A DNA stretch of 16,634 bases from Paracoccaceae bacterium. GTDB lineage: Bacteria; Pseudomonadota; Alphaproteobacteria; Rhodobacterales; Rhodobacteraceae. Shown here piece after piece: positions 1 to 6,886 of this stretch. The stretch covers positions 1-16,634 of the forward strand of contig DOHJ01000180.1 of assembly GCA_003535335.1 (NCBI GenBank), written 5' to 3'. The first letter of the stretch is position 1. The number at the start of each line of letters is the position of its first letter. A program made the translations under genes and the position numbers. Below the pieces are notes generated by a model. The model was not told the origin of the DNA. It saw only the letters and a list, made by a program, of their open reading frames with translations, and made no database searches.

Positions 1-54
1 GTCAAGGCGCTGAAAATCAAAAAAGACATTGCCGAGGCACAGGCAGCAGCCTAA
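1..54 (+). CDS. 3' end of an unidentified protein (partial)
   Basis: An open frame enters from the left edge in frame 1 and ends at TAA 52-54. Only 17 residues are visible (VKALKIKKDIAEAQAAA), rich in Lys and Ala, so the family cannot be named. The frame is supported by the strong rho-independent terminator 28 bases after the stop, which suggests a genuine transcript end here. The following gene therefore probably starts from its own promoter. Confidence 0.6.
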   Translation, partial: VKALKIKKDIAEAQAAA

Positions 55-82
55 GCCCTGACGGTTTTGAAGATTTGAAATG

Positions 83-109
83 GCCCTGCCGGTTGGCGGG
101 GCTTTTTTT
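83..109 (+). terminator. Rho-independent terminator after the partial gene
   Basis: The arms GCCCTGCC (83-90) and GGCGGGGC (95-102) form an 8-bp stem with one G-T pair and a GGTT loop. Seven T residues (103-109) follow directly. Stem, short loop and T-run make a textbook intrinsic terminator for the gene ending at 54. Confidence 0.9.
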
Positions 110-135
110 GTGATTTAATTAGCCTCGGTATCCCG

Positions 136-156
136 ACAATAATTGCGCATTATTGT
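136..156. promoter_or_regulatory. Inverted repeat, candidate operator upstream of the Hint gene
   Basis: The 8-base arms ACAATAAT (136-143) and ATTATTGT (149-156) are perfect inverted copies around a 5-base spacer TGCGC. There is no T-run, so it is not a terminator. It lies between the upstream terminator and the Hint gene start at 285, in an A+T-rich stretch expected to contain the promoter. A second short dyad, TTGAAA/TTTCAA with a 3-base spacer, lies at 186-200. The size and symmetry suit a dimeric regulator, but no regulator is identified and I could not place a convincing -35/-10 pair. Confidence 0.4.
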
Positions 157-284
157 TTGCCGATCTTTCCAATAAACATCCACAGTTGAAATTTTTTCAA
201 AACAGACTCTTTTCAGAGCGATTCGTTTTATGTTAACCTGTCTCCAATAATAATGAAAAAACACTATGAGGCAGGCGTTCAGAC

Positions 285-1361
285 ATGGAAACGGGCTTTA
301 GGGGCACGTTTGTTATTTCATGGTCGCAAACAGAAGTAGACGGTCAACAGGCCGCACCGGTCGACGCGTTGTCGGTTGGGGTGATGTGGCGTTGGTCAGG
401 TCAGGCAGTTCGGGTCGATGGCCCGGCTGACCTCTTACTTTTGGGCGGGGCAAATGGAACGGCAAACTTACGAAAAAAAGCGGCGCGCACTGTGCGCCGG
501 TTGGTTGGGGTTGCAATGCAGCCTGCGAAAGATCACAGAGCGGTTGCAACTGATGATGATCCTGTTCTGGAAAACGGATTTGTTGTCACTGACGGGCGCC
601 GCACGTTTACAGTTTCGATTATCGGGCTAAATGATGGCACAGCGCCATTGTTGATGTTCCTGAATGAAATTCCGCCGGCCAATACAGATATGTGGGTGGT
701 CAGTGATACCGTCGAGCGTCGATCGCATTTGCAAAGCAGCCATTCATCCGGCGGTGTAATTTGTTTTACTGCCGGCACAAAAATTCTAACAGCCAACGGG
801 GCGCGATTGGTGCAGGATTTGGCCGAAGGTGACAAGATCCAAACCAAAGACGATGGGCAGCAGGAAATTTTATGGATTGGCAAGCGCCGAATGACCGGTG
901 CTCGGCTGCACGCCATGCCGCATTTGCGTCCGGTCCGGATTAAGGCTGGTGCCCTTTGCCAAGGTGAGCCGGACGATGATTTGCTGGTGTCGCCTGATCA
1001 CAGATTGTTAATCAAAGGATCGGCAACATCTGCTCTGTTCAATACCAGCGAAGTGTTGGTTGCGGCCAAGGATCTGGTGAATGACGAAAACATCTCGGTT
1101 GATTATAATTTGCGCGAAACGCAGTATATTCACCTGATGCTTGCCGGTCATCAGATTGTTTGGGCCAACGGGGTTGAAACCGAGAGTTTTCACCCGGCAA
1201 ATACCATGCTGGATGCAATTGAACCCGAGCAGCGCGCCCGTTTGTTCGAGCTTAGCCCGCAATTGCAACAGGATCCGCACACATATGGTGATTACGCCCG
1301 TCGAAACCTGTCACCACCCGAGGCGGAAATTTTGAAATATGATAGCGTTATTCATCATTGA
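285..1361 (+). CDS. Stand-alone Hint-domain protein (Hint_2 type)
   Basis: This is a 358-residue protein. Residues 1 to about 155 form an N-terminal region with no catalytic motif I recognise. Residues 158-310 match the hedgehog/intein (Hint) fold: the block begins at C160 in VICFTAGTKILT, the usual Hint nucleophile position. It continues with VQDLAEGDKI (176-185), the SPDHRLL block around His239, and ends near VETESFHPAN (297-306). Hint_2-type proteins of this size are frequent in Rhodobacterales, often in several copies, and their biological role is not established. There is no signal peptide or membrane segment. GAGG at 268-271 lies 13 bases before the ATG and is the only candidate ribosome site. 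Unlike an intein, it is not inserted in a host protein and shows no terminal His-Asn followed by an extein. Autoprocessing at C160 is inference. Confidence 0.85.
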   Translation: METGFRGTFVISWSQTEVDGQQAAPVDALSVGVMWRWSGQAVRVDGPADLLLLGGANGTANLRKKAARTVRRLVGVAMQPAKDHRAVATDDDPVLENGFVVTDGRRTFTVSIIGLNDGTAPLLMFLNEIPPANTDMWVVSDTVERRSHLQSSHSSGGVICFTAGTKILTANGARLVQDLAEGDKIQTKDDGQQEILWIGKRRMTGARLHAMPHLRPVRIKAGALCQGEPDDDLLVSPDHRLLIKGSATSALFNTSEVLVAAKDLVNDENISVDYNLRETQYIHLMLAGHQIVWANGVETESFHPANTMLDAIEPEQRARLFELSPQLQQDPHTYGDYARRNLSPPEAEILKYDSVIHH

Positions 1362-1395
1362 CTCTAGGCAAATAGGCCCATAAAAACGCCAAGTT

Positions 1396-1425
1396 CCCAG
1401 CTCTTATCGGCTGGGGCTATTTATT
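1396..1425 (+). terminator. Weak terminator-like hairpin after the Hint gene
   Basis: The arms CCCAGC (1396-1401) and GCTGGG (1410-1415) form a 6-bp stem, extended by a T-G pair, with an 8-base loop. The tail CTATTTATT is T-rich but interrupted. Its position 35 bases after the Hint stop and ahead of the rpsD leader fits partial termination. It could instead be part of the rpsD leader structure. Confidence 0.45.
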
Positions 1426-1467
1426 TGGTGTTGATGGCCCTTGCAAAAGAATGCCTGTCGCCTGAAC

Positions 1468-1537
1468 CGGTAAAACGGTAAAGGAGAGGACAACGCCCTT
1501 CATCCGCGCGAATTTGCGCTACATAACTCGAAGGAAA
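1468..1537 (+). promoter_or_regulatory. rpsD leader with orphan SD-like element, small hairpin and the true ribosome site
   Basis: An 8-base tandem repeat, CGGTAAAA then CGGTAAAG (1468-1483), runs into a very strong Shine-Dalgarno-like purine run AAGGAGAGG (1481-1489) with no ATG, GTG or TTG at a useful distance behind it. A 5-bp hairpin, GCGCG (1506-1510) with TGCGC (1515-1519) and an AATT loop, follows. The functional ribosome site is AAGGAAA at 1531-1537, spaced about 6 bases from the GTG at 1544, and it decides the rpsD start. Ribosomal protein S4 is a known autogenous translational repressor in other bacteria. Whether this leader binds S4 is inference. Confidence 0.4.
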
Positions 1538-1543
1538 ACAGCC

Positions 1544-2164
1544 GTGACGAAACGTACAGCTGCCAAACACAAGATTGACCGCCGCATGGGCGAAAACATT
1601 TGGGGTCGCCCCAAATCCCCAGTAAATCGTCGTGAATATGGCCCCGGCCAGCATGGTCAGCGCCGCAAGCAGAAACTGTCGGATTTCGGTATCCAGTTGC
1701 GCGCCAAGCAAAAGCTTAAAGGTTACTACGGTGATTTGACCGAAAAACAATTCCGTCGCATTTATGGCGAAGCCGAGCGCGTTAAAGGCGATACCGGTGA
1801 AAACCTGATTGGTCTGCTGGAGCGTCGTCTGGACGCTGTGGTTTACCGCGCCAAATTTGTGGCAACTGTATTTGCTGCACGCCAGTTTGTGAACCACGGC
1901 CACGTGACAGTGAACGGCAAAAAAGTGAACATTCCGTCCTATCAGGTAAAAGAAGGCGATGTGATCGAAGTGCGTGATCGTTCCAAGCAGATCGCTGTTT
2001 TACTGGAAGCAACCCAGTTGGCTGAACGTGACGTCCCTGAATATATTGATGCGGATCATTCCAAAATGACTGCAACATTTGTTCGTACACCAACATTGGG
2101 CGATGTGCCTTATCCGGTGATGATGGAACCAAACCTCGTGGTGGAATTCTACGCGAAGAACTAA
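1544..2164 (+). CDS. rpsD: Small-subunit ribosomal protein S4
   Basis: The 206-residue product is a full-length uS4, a primary 16S rRNA binder that nucleates assembly of the 30S body. The N-terminal part (about 1-93) contains the conserved PGQHG segment (34-38). The S4 RNA-binding domain spans about 94-155, with the RRLDAVVYR...[16 protein letters not shown] block. The GTG at 1544 is chosen because AAGGAAA sits just upstream and the product then begins [10 protein letters not shown], the usual alphaproteobacterial start. An in-frame TTG at 1514 would add ten residues but has no ribosome site at a proper distance. The protein contains no cysteine, so it is the zinc-free form of S4. The gene stands alone, outside the alpha operon, with its own leader and terminator. 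Confidence 0.97.
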   Translation: MTKRTAAKHKIDRRMGENIWGRPKSPVNRREYGPGQHGQRRKQKLSDFGIQLRAKQKLKGYYGDLTEKQFRRIYGEAERVKGDTGENLIGLLERRLDAVVYRAKFVATVFAARQFVNHGHVTVNGKKVNIPSYQVKEGDVIEVRDRSKQIAVLLEATQLAERDVPEYIDADHSKMTATFVRTPTLGDVPYPVMMEPNLVVEFYAKN

Positions 2165-2183
2165 ACCTTCGCCGCATTAATTC

Positions 2184-2217
2184 AAAAGCCGCGTCGGGAA
2201 ACCGGGGCGGCTTTTTT
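2184..2217 (+). terminator. Rho-independent terminator of rpsD
   Basis: The arms AAAAGCCGC (2184-2192) and GCGGCTTTT (2207-2215) pair perfectly over 9 bp. An inner CGG/CCG stem is capped by a GAAA tetraloop (2198-2201), and the T-run extends to 2217. It lies 19 bases after the rpsD stop. Confidence 0.92.
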
Positions 2218-2256
2218 ATAACTACGGGTTTTAACCCGAAAAATCTGGAGAAAAAA

Positions 2257-2787
2257 ATGGCAGAAAGTAATTCCGTCGAGCGCAGTATTGAGCGCTTGTT
2301 ATTTGCGTCACGCTGGTTGTTGGCGCCTATTTATCTGGGGCTTGTGCTGGCTTTGGGCATGTTGCTGGTGGTTTTCATCAAAGAACTGGTGCATTACTTG
2401 CCCCATACGCTTGAAATGACTGAAAAAGATCTGATCCTGTTCATTCTAAGCCTGATTGATCTGGCGCTGATCGGTAACTTGATGGTGATTGTAATCTTTT
2501 CCGGTTATGAAAGCTTTGTTTCAAAGCTGGATATTGCCAATGAGGCCGACAGGCCCAGCTGGATGGGATCGGTTGATTTTTCCGGTATTAAAATCAAACT
2601 GATCGCCTCGGTTGTGGCAATTTCCGCGATCCAGCTTCTGAAGCATTTCATGAAAATCCACAGCAACGAAGCCGATCTTGTCCGTGCTGCGCATGATTTG
2701 AAATGGCTGGTCACCCTGCACCTGACATTTGTGTTTTCCGGCGTAATGATGGCACTGATGGACTGGTTGAAATCACGTAGTAAATAA
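2257..2787 (+). CDS. yqhA: UPF0114 (YqhA-type) inner-membrane protein
   Basis: The 176-residue protein matches the UPF0114/YqhA family along its length, including the blocks ASRWLLAPIYLGL (17-29), FSGYESFVSKLDI (81-93) and HLTFVFSGVMMALMD (155-169). Four hydrophobic segments are visible at about 20-42, 59-81, 112-130 and 150-170. The family is widespread in Proteobacteria and its biochemical role is not established. GGAG (2247-2250) precedes the ATG by 6 bases. The gene starts about 40 bases after the rpsD terminator and is followed by a 91-base gap to hisC, so it is probably its own transcription unit or the first gene of a loose one. The symbol is used by family resemblance. Confidence 0.85.
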   Translation: MAESNSVERSIERLLFASRWLLAPIYLGLVLALGMLLVVFIKELVHYLPHTLEMTEKDLILFILSLIDLALIGNLMVIVIFSGYESFVSKLDIANEADRPSWMGSVDFSGIKIKLIASVVAISAIQLLKHFMKIHSNEADLVRAAHDLKWLVTLHLTFVFSGVMMALMDWLKSRSK

Positions 2788-2803
2788 ACGATTATTGCTT
2801 TGT

Positions 2804-2824
2804 ACGCGTTAATATTAAATGCGT
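2804..2824. promoter_or_regulatory. Palindromic element between yqhA and hisC
   Basis: The 10-base perfect palindrome TTAATATTAA (2809-2818) is flanked by ACGC (2804-2807) and GCGT (2821-2824), giving a 21-base dyad with one extra base on the right. There is no T-run, so it does not look like a terminator. It lies 55 bases before the hisC start in the only gap where the hisC-tyrA operon promoter could sit. It is a candidate operator; no regulator can be named. Confidence 0.35.
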
Positions 2825-2878
2825 CTGGAAATGTGCCTGAGCCTCGTTTAAAAGGTTTTGGTAACAGGAGATTGCAGC

Positions 2879-3979
2879 ATGGCGACTAAAATCCAACCAC
2901 AACCTGGAATTTTGGACATTGATATTTACGTCAGCGGAAAAGCAGGGGTCGATGGTGTTTCCGAGGTGATAAAATTATCATCGAACGAAAACCCGTATGG
3001 GCCGGCTGATGCGGTGCAAAAAGCATTTCGCGATGCCTCTCACCAATTACACAGATACCCGTCAACCGACCATCTGCCATTGCGCCAAGCCATAGCTGCG
3101 GCGCATGATCTGGATGCTGACAGGATAATTTGCGGGGCGGGATCTGATGAAATCATCACCTTTCTTTGTCAGGCCTATGCCGGTGTCAACGACGAGGTAT
3201 TGTTTACCGAACACGGTTTTTCGATGTACCGGATATCGGCCCAAGCGGCCGGCGCAACGCCGGTAGAAGCCAGGGAGCGCGAGCGGGTCACCGATGTGGA
3301 TGCGCTGCTTGCGGCCTGCACGGACAAAACCCGTCTGGTTTTCATTGCCAACCCGAACAATCCGACGGGCACCATGATCGGCGGCAATGAAATTTGCAGG
3401 CTTGCTGATGGTATTCCGCCACAGGCAATATTGGTTCTGGACGGGGCTTATGCCGAATATGTGCAAGGTTTTGATGGTGGGGCAGCGTTGATTGAAGCGC
3501 GCCAAAATGTGGTCATGACCCGCACATTTTCTAAAATCTACGGGCTGGGCGGTTTGCGCATTGGCTGGGGTTATGGGCCGAAATCAGTGATTGATGTGCT
3601 GAACCGGGTTCGCGGCCCGTTCAATTTGTCCGAATCCCAAATGGCGGCGGCAATCGCAGCGGTTCAGGATCAGGATTACATCAATATGTGCCGCGATAAA
3701 AACACCGGTAACAGGGCTTGGTTGGCCGATGCGCTGGCCAAATTGGGGGTGCCGTCTGATACCTCGACCGCTAATTTCATTTTAGCCCGTTTTAGGAGTG
3801 AAAAAGAGGCGGTGGAATGTGACGCTTATCTGAAATCCCAAGGTCTGATTGTACGGCTGGTTAAAGGGTACAAATTGCCCAATTGTTTACGCATTACCGT
3901 CGGAGACGAGGCATCTTGCCGTCGTGTTGCCCACGCTGTGGCGGGGTTTTTAGGGGTGAATGATGACGCAAATATATAA
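2879..3979 (+). CDS. hisC: Histidinol-phosphate aminotransferase (possibly broad-specificity, also aromatic)
   Basis: This is a 366-residue class I/II fold PLP aminotransferase of the HisC type. It transfers the amino group of glutamate to imidazole-acetol phosphate in histidine synthesis. Visible hallmarks are SSNENPYGP (34-42), ANPNNPTG (157-164, with the cofactor-contacting Asn161), LDGAYAEY (187-194, with Asp188 and Tyr191), [15 protein letters not shown] (216-230, with the Schiff-base Lys219 and phosphate-binding Arg227) and the carboxylate-binding LRIT arginine (Arg338). The ATG at 2879 has AGGAG at 2866-2870; an in-frame TTG seven codons earlier is less likely. The next gene overlaps it by 20 bases and encodes a prephenate/arogenate dehydrogenase. 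That pairing, known from Zymomonas mobilis hisH-tyrC, suggests a role in tyrosine/phenylalanine transamination as well. Confidence 0.93.
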   Translation: MATKIQPQPGILDIDIYVSGKAGVDGVSEVIKLSSNENPYGPADAVQKAFRDASHQLHRYPSTDHLPLRQAIAAAHDLDADRIICGAGSDEIITFLCQAYAGVNDEVLFTEHGFSMYRISAQAAGATPVEARERERVTDVDALLAACTDKTRLVFIANPNNPTGTMIGGNEICRLADGIPPQAILVLDGAYAEYVQGFDGGAALIEARQNVVMTRTFSKIYGLGGLRIGWGYGPKSVIDVLNRVRGPFNLSESQMAAAIAAVQDQDYINMCRDKNTGNRAWLADALAKLGVPSDTSTANFILARFRSEKEAVECDAYLKSQGLIVRLVKGYKLPNCLRITVGDEASCRRVAHAVAGFLGVNDDANI

Positions 3980-4877
3980 ACGCGTCGCGCTGATCGGATT
4001 GGGTTTGATCGCCGGATCAATGGCGCTTGCCATGCGCCGCGCAGGTTTGGCAGCTGAAATAACCGGCTATGCCAGATCCGAGAAAACCCGCAAAGTGGCG
4101 GCTGAAATCGGGTTGTGCGACAAGGTTTTCGATACGGCAGCCGAGGCGGTAAAAGATGCGGATCTGGTTGTTTTATGCGTGCCTGTCGGGGCAATGGCAT
4201 CGGTTGCCGCCGAAATCGGGCCGCATTTAAAAAAGGGTGCAACGCTGACTGACGTTGGATCGGTCAAACGTGCGGTAATTGATGCGGTGTCGCCGCATGT
4301 GCCGGACGGGGTGCATTTTATTCCGGCGCACCCGTTGGCAGGTACTGAAAAATCCGGCCCTACATCGGGTTTTGCCGAATTGTTTGATGATCGCTGGTGT
4401 TTAATTGTGCCGGTACAGGGCACGGATGCGGATGCCATAAACCGGCTGCGAAATCTGTGGATCGCAATGGGGGCCAAGGTTGACGAAATGGAGGCTGACC
4501 ATCATGATCTGGTGTTGGCCGTCACCAGTCACGCACCACATTTGATTGCCTACACAATGGTTGGCGTGGCCGATGATCTGGCGCGCGTCACAGATACCGA
4601 AGTGGTAAATTATTCGGCCGCCGGGTTTCGGGATTTCACCCGTATTGCAGCGTCTGATCCCACCATGTGGCGCGATGTTTTCCTAAATAACAAAGACGCC
4701 ACACTGGAAATTCTGGGCCGTTTTACAGAGGAGCTGTTTGCCCTGCAAAGGGCAATTCGCACCGGCGACGGGGATCATTTGCATGACTATTTCACCCGCA
4801 CCCGCAGCATTCGCCGTGGTATTATCGAGGCCGGTCAGGATACAGATGTGGCGGATTTCGGGCGCATAAAAGGTTAA
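3960..4877 (+). CDS. tyrA: Prephenate/arogenate (cyclohexadienyl) dehydrogenase
   Basis: The 305-residue protein catalyses oxidative decarboxylation of prephenate or arogenate with NAD(P)+ in tyrosine biosynthesis. The Rossmann dinucleotide loop is GLGLIAGS (13-20). DVGSVK (98-103) and [12 protein letters not shown] (122-133, with His124 at the usual catalytic position) follow, then the C-terminal helical domain with SHAPHLIAY (190-198) and [13 protein letters not shown] (222-234). There is no chorismate mutase or ACT domain, so this is the short, monofunctional TyrC-like form. The start lies inside the hisC end: ATG 3960 is followed immediately by ATG 3963, with AGGGG at 3951-3955 as ribosome site, so translation is probably coupled to hisC. 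Whether prephenate or arogenate is preferred cannot be read from the sequence. Confidence 0.92.
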   Translation: MMTQIYKRVALIGLGLIAGSMALAMRRAGLAAEITGYARSEKTRKVAAEIGLCDKVFDTAAEAVKDADLVVLCVPVGAMASVAAEIGPHLKKGATLTDVGSVKRAVIDAVSPHVPDGVHFIPAHPLAGTEKSGPTSGFAELFDDRWCLIVPVQGTDADAINRLRNLWIAMGAKVDEMEADHHDLVLAVTSHAPHLIAYTMVGVADDLARVTDTEVVNYSAAGFRDFTRIAASDPTMWRDVFLNNKDATLEILGRFTEELFALQRAIRTGDGDHLHDYFTRTRSIRRGIIEAGQDTDVADFGRIKG

Positions 4878-4885
4878 GTATTTTC

Positions 4886-5806
4886 ATGTTACGTGGTTTG
4901 TTTCTGTTACTGATTTGCACATTTTGGGGCCAATCTGCGCTGGCAAACGCACCACAACATTCCTTGCGACCCAAAGCGCGCCCAGTGGGGATAACCAGCT
5001 ACGTGCCTCACAATGTGGTGGTTCCGGTTTATTATAATGCTAAAATCCGGCCCAAGCCACGGCCCGCAATTGTACCGGTTATGTTGGCACCTGATTTAAC
5101 ACCAGCGCCGTTGCAAAAAACCACGCGGCCAAATACGCTGGTTGTGGCTGTTAACGGAACTGGGCCTGTGCGCTCATTGCGCCCTAAACATCGTCCTAAA
5201 AACATGCGCCGTATTATTTCGCGTGCACGAAAAGCGGCTAGAAAATATGCAAAAAGCAGTCCGGATGTTAGCGGGCCAAAGCGTGGGTCGGTTTGCGGAG
5301 ACCGGGCCATTCGCGGCCAGGCAATCGCGCGGATTCGCGGTCGGATAAGTGGCTGTGGTATTGCAAATCCGGTCAAGATTACTGCGGTTGACGGGGTGGC
5401 TCTTAGTACGCCCGCAACGATTGACTGCAACACCGCCAAAGCCTTGAAAACATGGGTCCGAAATGGTGCAAAGCCTGCTGTCGGACGCATGGGGGGCGGC
5501 ATCAAATCCTTGCGTGTGGTGGCACATTATGCCTGCCGTAATCGTAATAATAAACGTGGCGGAAAACTATCGGAACATGCCAGAGGCAAGGCGATTGATA
5601 TTGCTGCGATCAACCTGAAAGATGGCACATCGATCACCCTGCTGAAGGGCTGGCGTCACAAGCGTTACGGGCCTGTTTTGAAACGAATGCATAAATCTGC
5701 CTGTGGTCCATTCGGCACAGTGCTGGGGCCGAACGCCAATAGATACCATCTGGATCATTTCCATTTTGATACTGCCAGTTATCGCAGTGGGCCGTACTGC
5801 CGTTAA
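4886..5806 (+). CDS. Secreted extensin-like protein with VanY-like metal motif
   Basis: This is a 306-residue extensin family protein (Extensin-like C-terminal domain). Residues 1-20 form a signal peptide ending in SALA, so it is exported. A basic, proline-rich linker (21 to about 135) carries three copies of an (L/I)RPKxRP motif at 27-33, 54-60 and 98-104. The C-terminal domain (about 137-306) has six Cys (137, 157, 181, 217, 273, 305) and the motifs SEHARGKAIDI (229-239) and HLDHFHFD (288-295). The spacing His231...Asp238...His291-x-His293 resembles the zinc site of M15/VanY D,D-carboxypeptidases, which would suit a peptidoglycan substrate; that activity is inference. It begins 8 bases after tyrA, with AAAAGG at 4868-4873, and is probably co-transcribed with hisC-tyrA. 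Confidence 0.88.
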   Translation: MLRGLFLLLICTFWGQSALANAPQHSLRPKARPVGITSYVPHNVVVPVYYNAKIRPKPRPAIVPVMLAPDLTPAPLQKTTRPNTLVVAVNGTGPVRSLRPKHRPKNMRRIISRARKAARKYAKSSPDVSGPKRGSVCGDRAIRGQAIARIRGRISGCGIANPVKITAVDGVALSTPATIDCNTAKALKTWVRNGAKPAVGRMGGGIKSLRVVAHYACRNRNNKRGGKLSEHARGKAIDIAAINLKDGTSITLLKGWRHKRYGPVLKRMHKSACGPFGTVLGPNANRYHLDHFHFDTASYRSGPYCR

Positions 5807-5807
5807 A

Positions 5808-6821
5808 TTACTTTAAACGCGGTGCAGCTCCGATCGGGAAAATCCCGAGTGACATCTGGCCACCGGAAAAATTTAGCGGCACCTTGATAACATCATCGCC
5901 ATCGGACATCCTTGCCATGGCGCTCAGGGAATTTTGAATGGTTGGGGCAAATTCGGGGTCAACCAGACCGGAATCTCTGGCCAGCCGAAACATTTTCTTC
6001 CATCCGGTGGCCGTCAGGTTCAGGGTTCCATCGGGATAGCCTTCGCTGTCAATTTTCAAAACGCCTTGGCTGGTGAATTTTACCGGCCCCCAGTTAAGGC
6101 CCAGATGATCCAGCCGTATTTCTGTAAGTTCAGGCCGCTGATCCCGCGTGGCGGTTAAATCAAAAGGTTTGCTGAAACCAAGGGTGCCATCAATCGAGAG
6201 CGTTTCGAAAAATTCAGGTTGCAAGCCTTGGGGGTCGAATAGTATCCGCAAATCCTCAGGCAGGGTTATGGTTTTTGCCAGCAGATCAAAATTGTAATTA
6301 TTCGGATTTTCTTTGGTTTTATGGAATGCCAGATTGGCAGATTTGAGTGTGGTTTTCCACCCCAAGCTGGAAAAAACATCAAGGTTTTCCAGCCTGAAAT
6401 CGAGGGTTTGAACAACAACAGCAGCTTTTAAAAAATCCCTAAAGGCAAAGCTGATCACCGCTTTCATTCCACTGCTATTGACTTGAAATTCCTGCCCGTG
6501 CAGATTCAGAATTTGGCGTGGGGCCATGATTGCGGTAATTTGGTAAGGTTTGAAACTGGGCGCATAAACCTGCATGAAAGCAGCGTTCCACAGGATACCG
6601 TTTTTAGTATCCGTCAGGCTTGGATTTGTCAGCACCGCGTTAAAACGCCCCGGAAAGCCTTGAATCTTCAGCCCCTCGTGGCTGATTTGCACGGGGTCCT
6701 CAGGGCCAAATTCGCCTGCAATCAAATCTGTCAGAGTTTTTTGTAAAAGGTTTGATCCGCCATACCAATAGCCGGTCCATAAAACGGATAAAATGATGCC
6801 AATAAATGAAAGTTTACGCAT
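5808..6821 (-). CDS. DUF2125 family envelope protein
   Basis: The 337-residue product resembles the DUF2125 family, which is common in Alphaproteobacteria and has no known function. One hydrophobic N-terminal segment (about 4-22, with WTGYWYGG at its end) is a signal anchor or uncleaved signal peptide. The rest is a beta-rich, soluble-looking chain with no Cys or catalytic motif, so a periplasmic location is likely. AGAGG lies about 5 bases upstream of the ATG on the minus strand. The gene converges on the extensin gene with one base between the two stop codons, and diverges from the ChaC-like gene across 65 bases. Family assignment is by overall resemblance, including the N-terminal segment and the GFPGRF motif. 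Confidence 0.8.
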   Translation of the reverse strand: MRKLSFIGIILSVLWTGYWYGGSNLLQKTLTDLIAGEFGPEDPVQISHEGLKIQGFPGRFNAVLTNPSLTDTKNGILWNAAFMQVYAPSFKPYQITAIMAPRQILNLHGQEFQVNSSGMKAVISFAFRDFLKAAVVVQTLDFRLENLDVFSSLGWKTTLKSANLAFHKTKENPNNYNFDLLAKTITLPEDLRILFDPQGLQPEFFETLSIDGTLGFSKPFDLTATRDQRPELTEIRLDHLGLNWGPVKFTSQGVLKIDSEGYPDGTLNLTATGWKKMFRLARDSGLVDPEFAPTIQNSLSAMARMSDGDDVIKVPLNFSGGQMSLGIFPIGAAPRLK

Positions 6822-6836
6822 ATTCGCCTCTTTTAA

Positions 6837-6861
6837 CCTGTCATAAACTGGTGTTTACAGG
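6837..6861. promoter_or_regulatory. Imperfect dyad between the divergent DUF2125 and ChaC-like genes
   Basis: CCTG (6837-6840) and CAGG (6858-6861) flank TAAAC (6844-6848) and GTTTA (6853-6857) around a TGGT loop, giving nine paired bases with a 3-base bulge on the left. A further GTTTAC occurs at 6812-6817, at the start of the DUF2125 gene. The element fills most of the 65-base divergent gap and could be a shared operator. No protein is identified. Confidence 0.3.
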
Positions 6862-6886
6862 CTTGATGAACAAAGGACCAGAATTG

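Noticed and set aside
285..1361. Intein inserted in a host gene
   Set aside because: There is no split host domain on either side of the Hint block and no C-terminal His-Asn followed by an extein nucleophile; it is a stand-alone Hint_2-type protein.
1514..1543. TTG at 1514 as the rpsD start
   Set aside because: The GTG at 1544 has a well-placed AAGGAAA and gives the family's normal N-terminus and length; the extra ten residues have no support.
3062..3505. Minus-strand open frame inside hisC
   Set aside because: It is fully contained in a conserved gene with clear catalytic motifs, and the translated chain shows no recognisable features.
6806..6886. Longer ChaC-like protein starting at 6806 or 6866
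   Set aside because: The 6806 start lies inside the divergent DUF2125 gene, and neither ATG has a ribosome site as good as AGGA before 6887.
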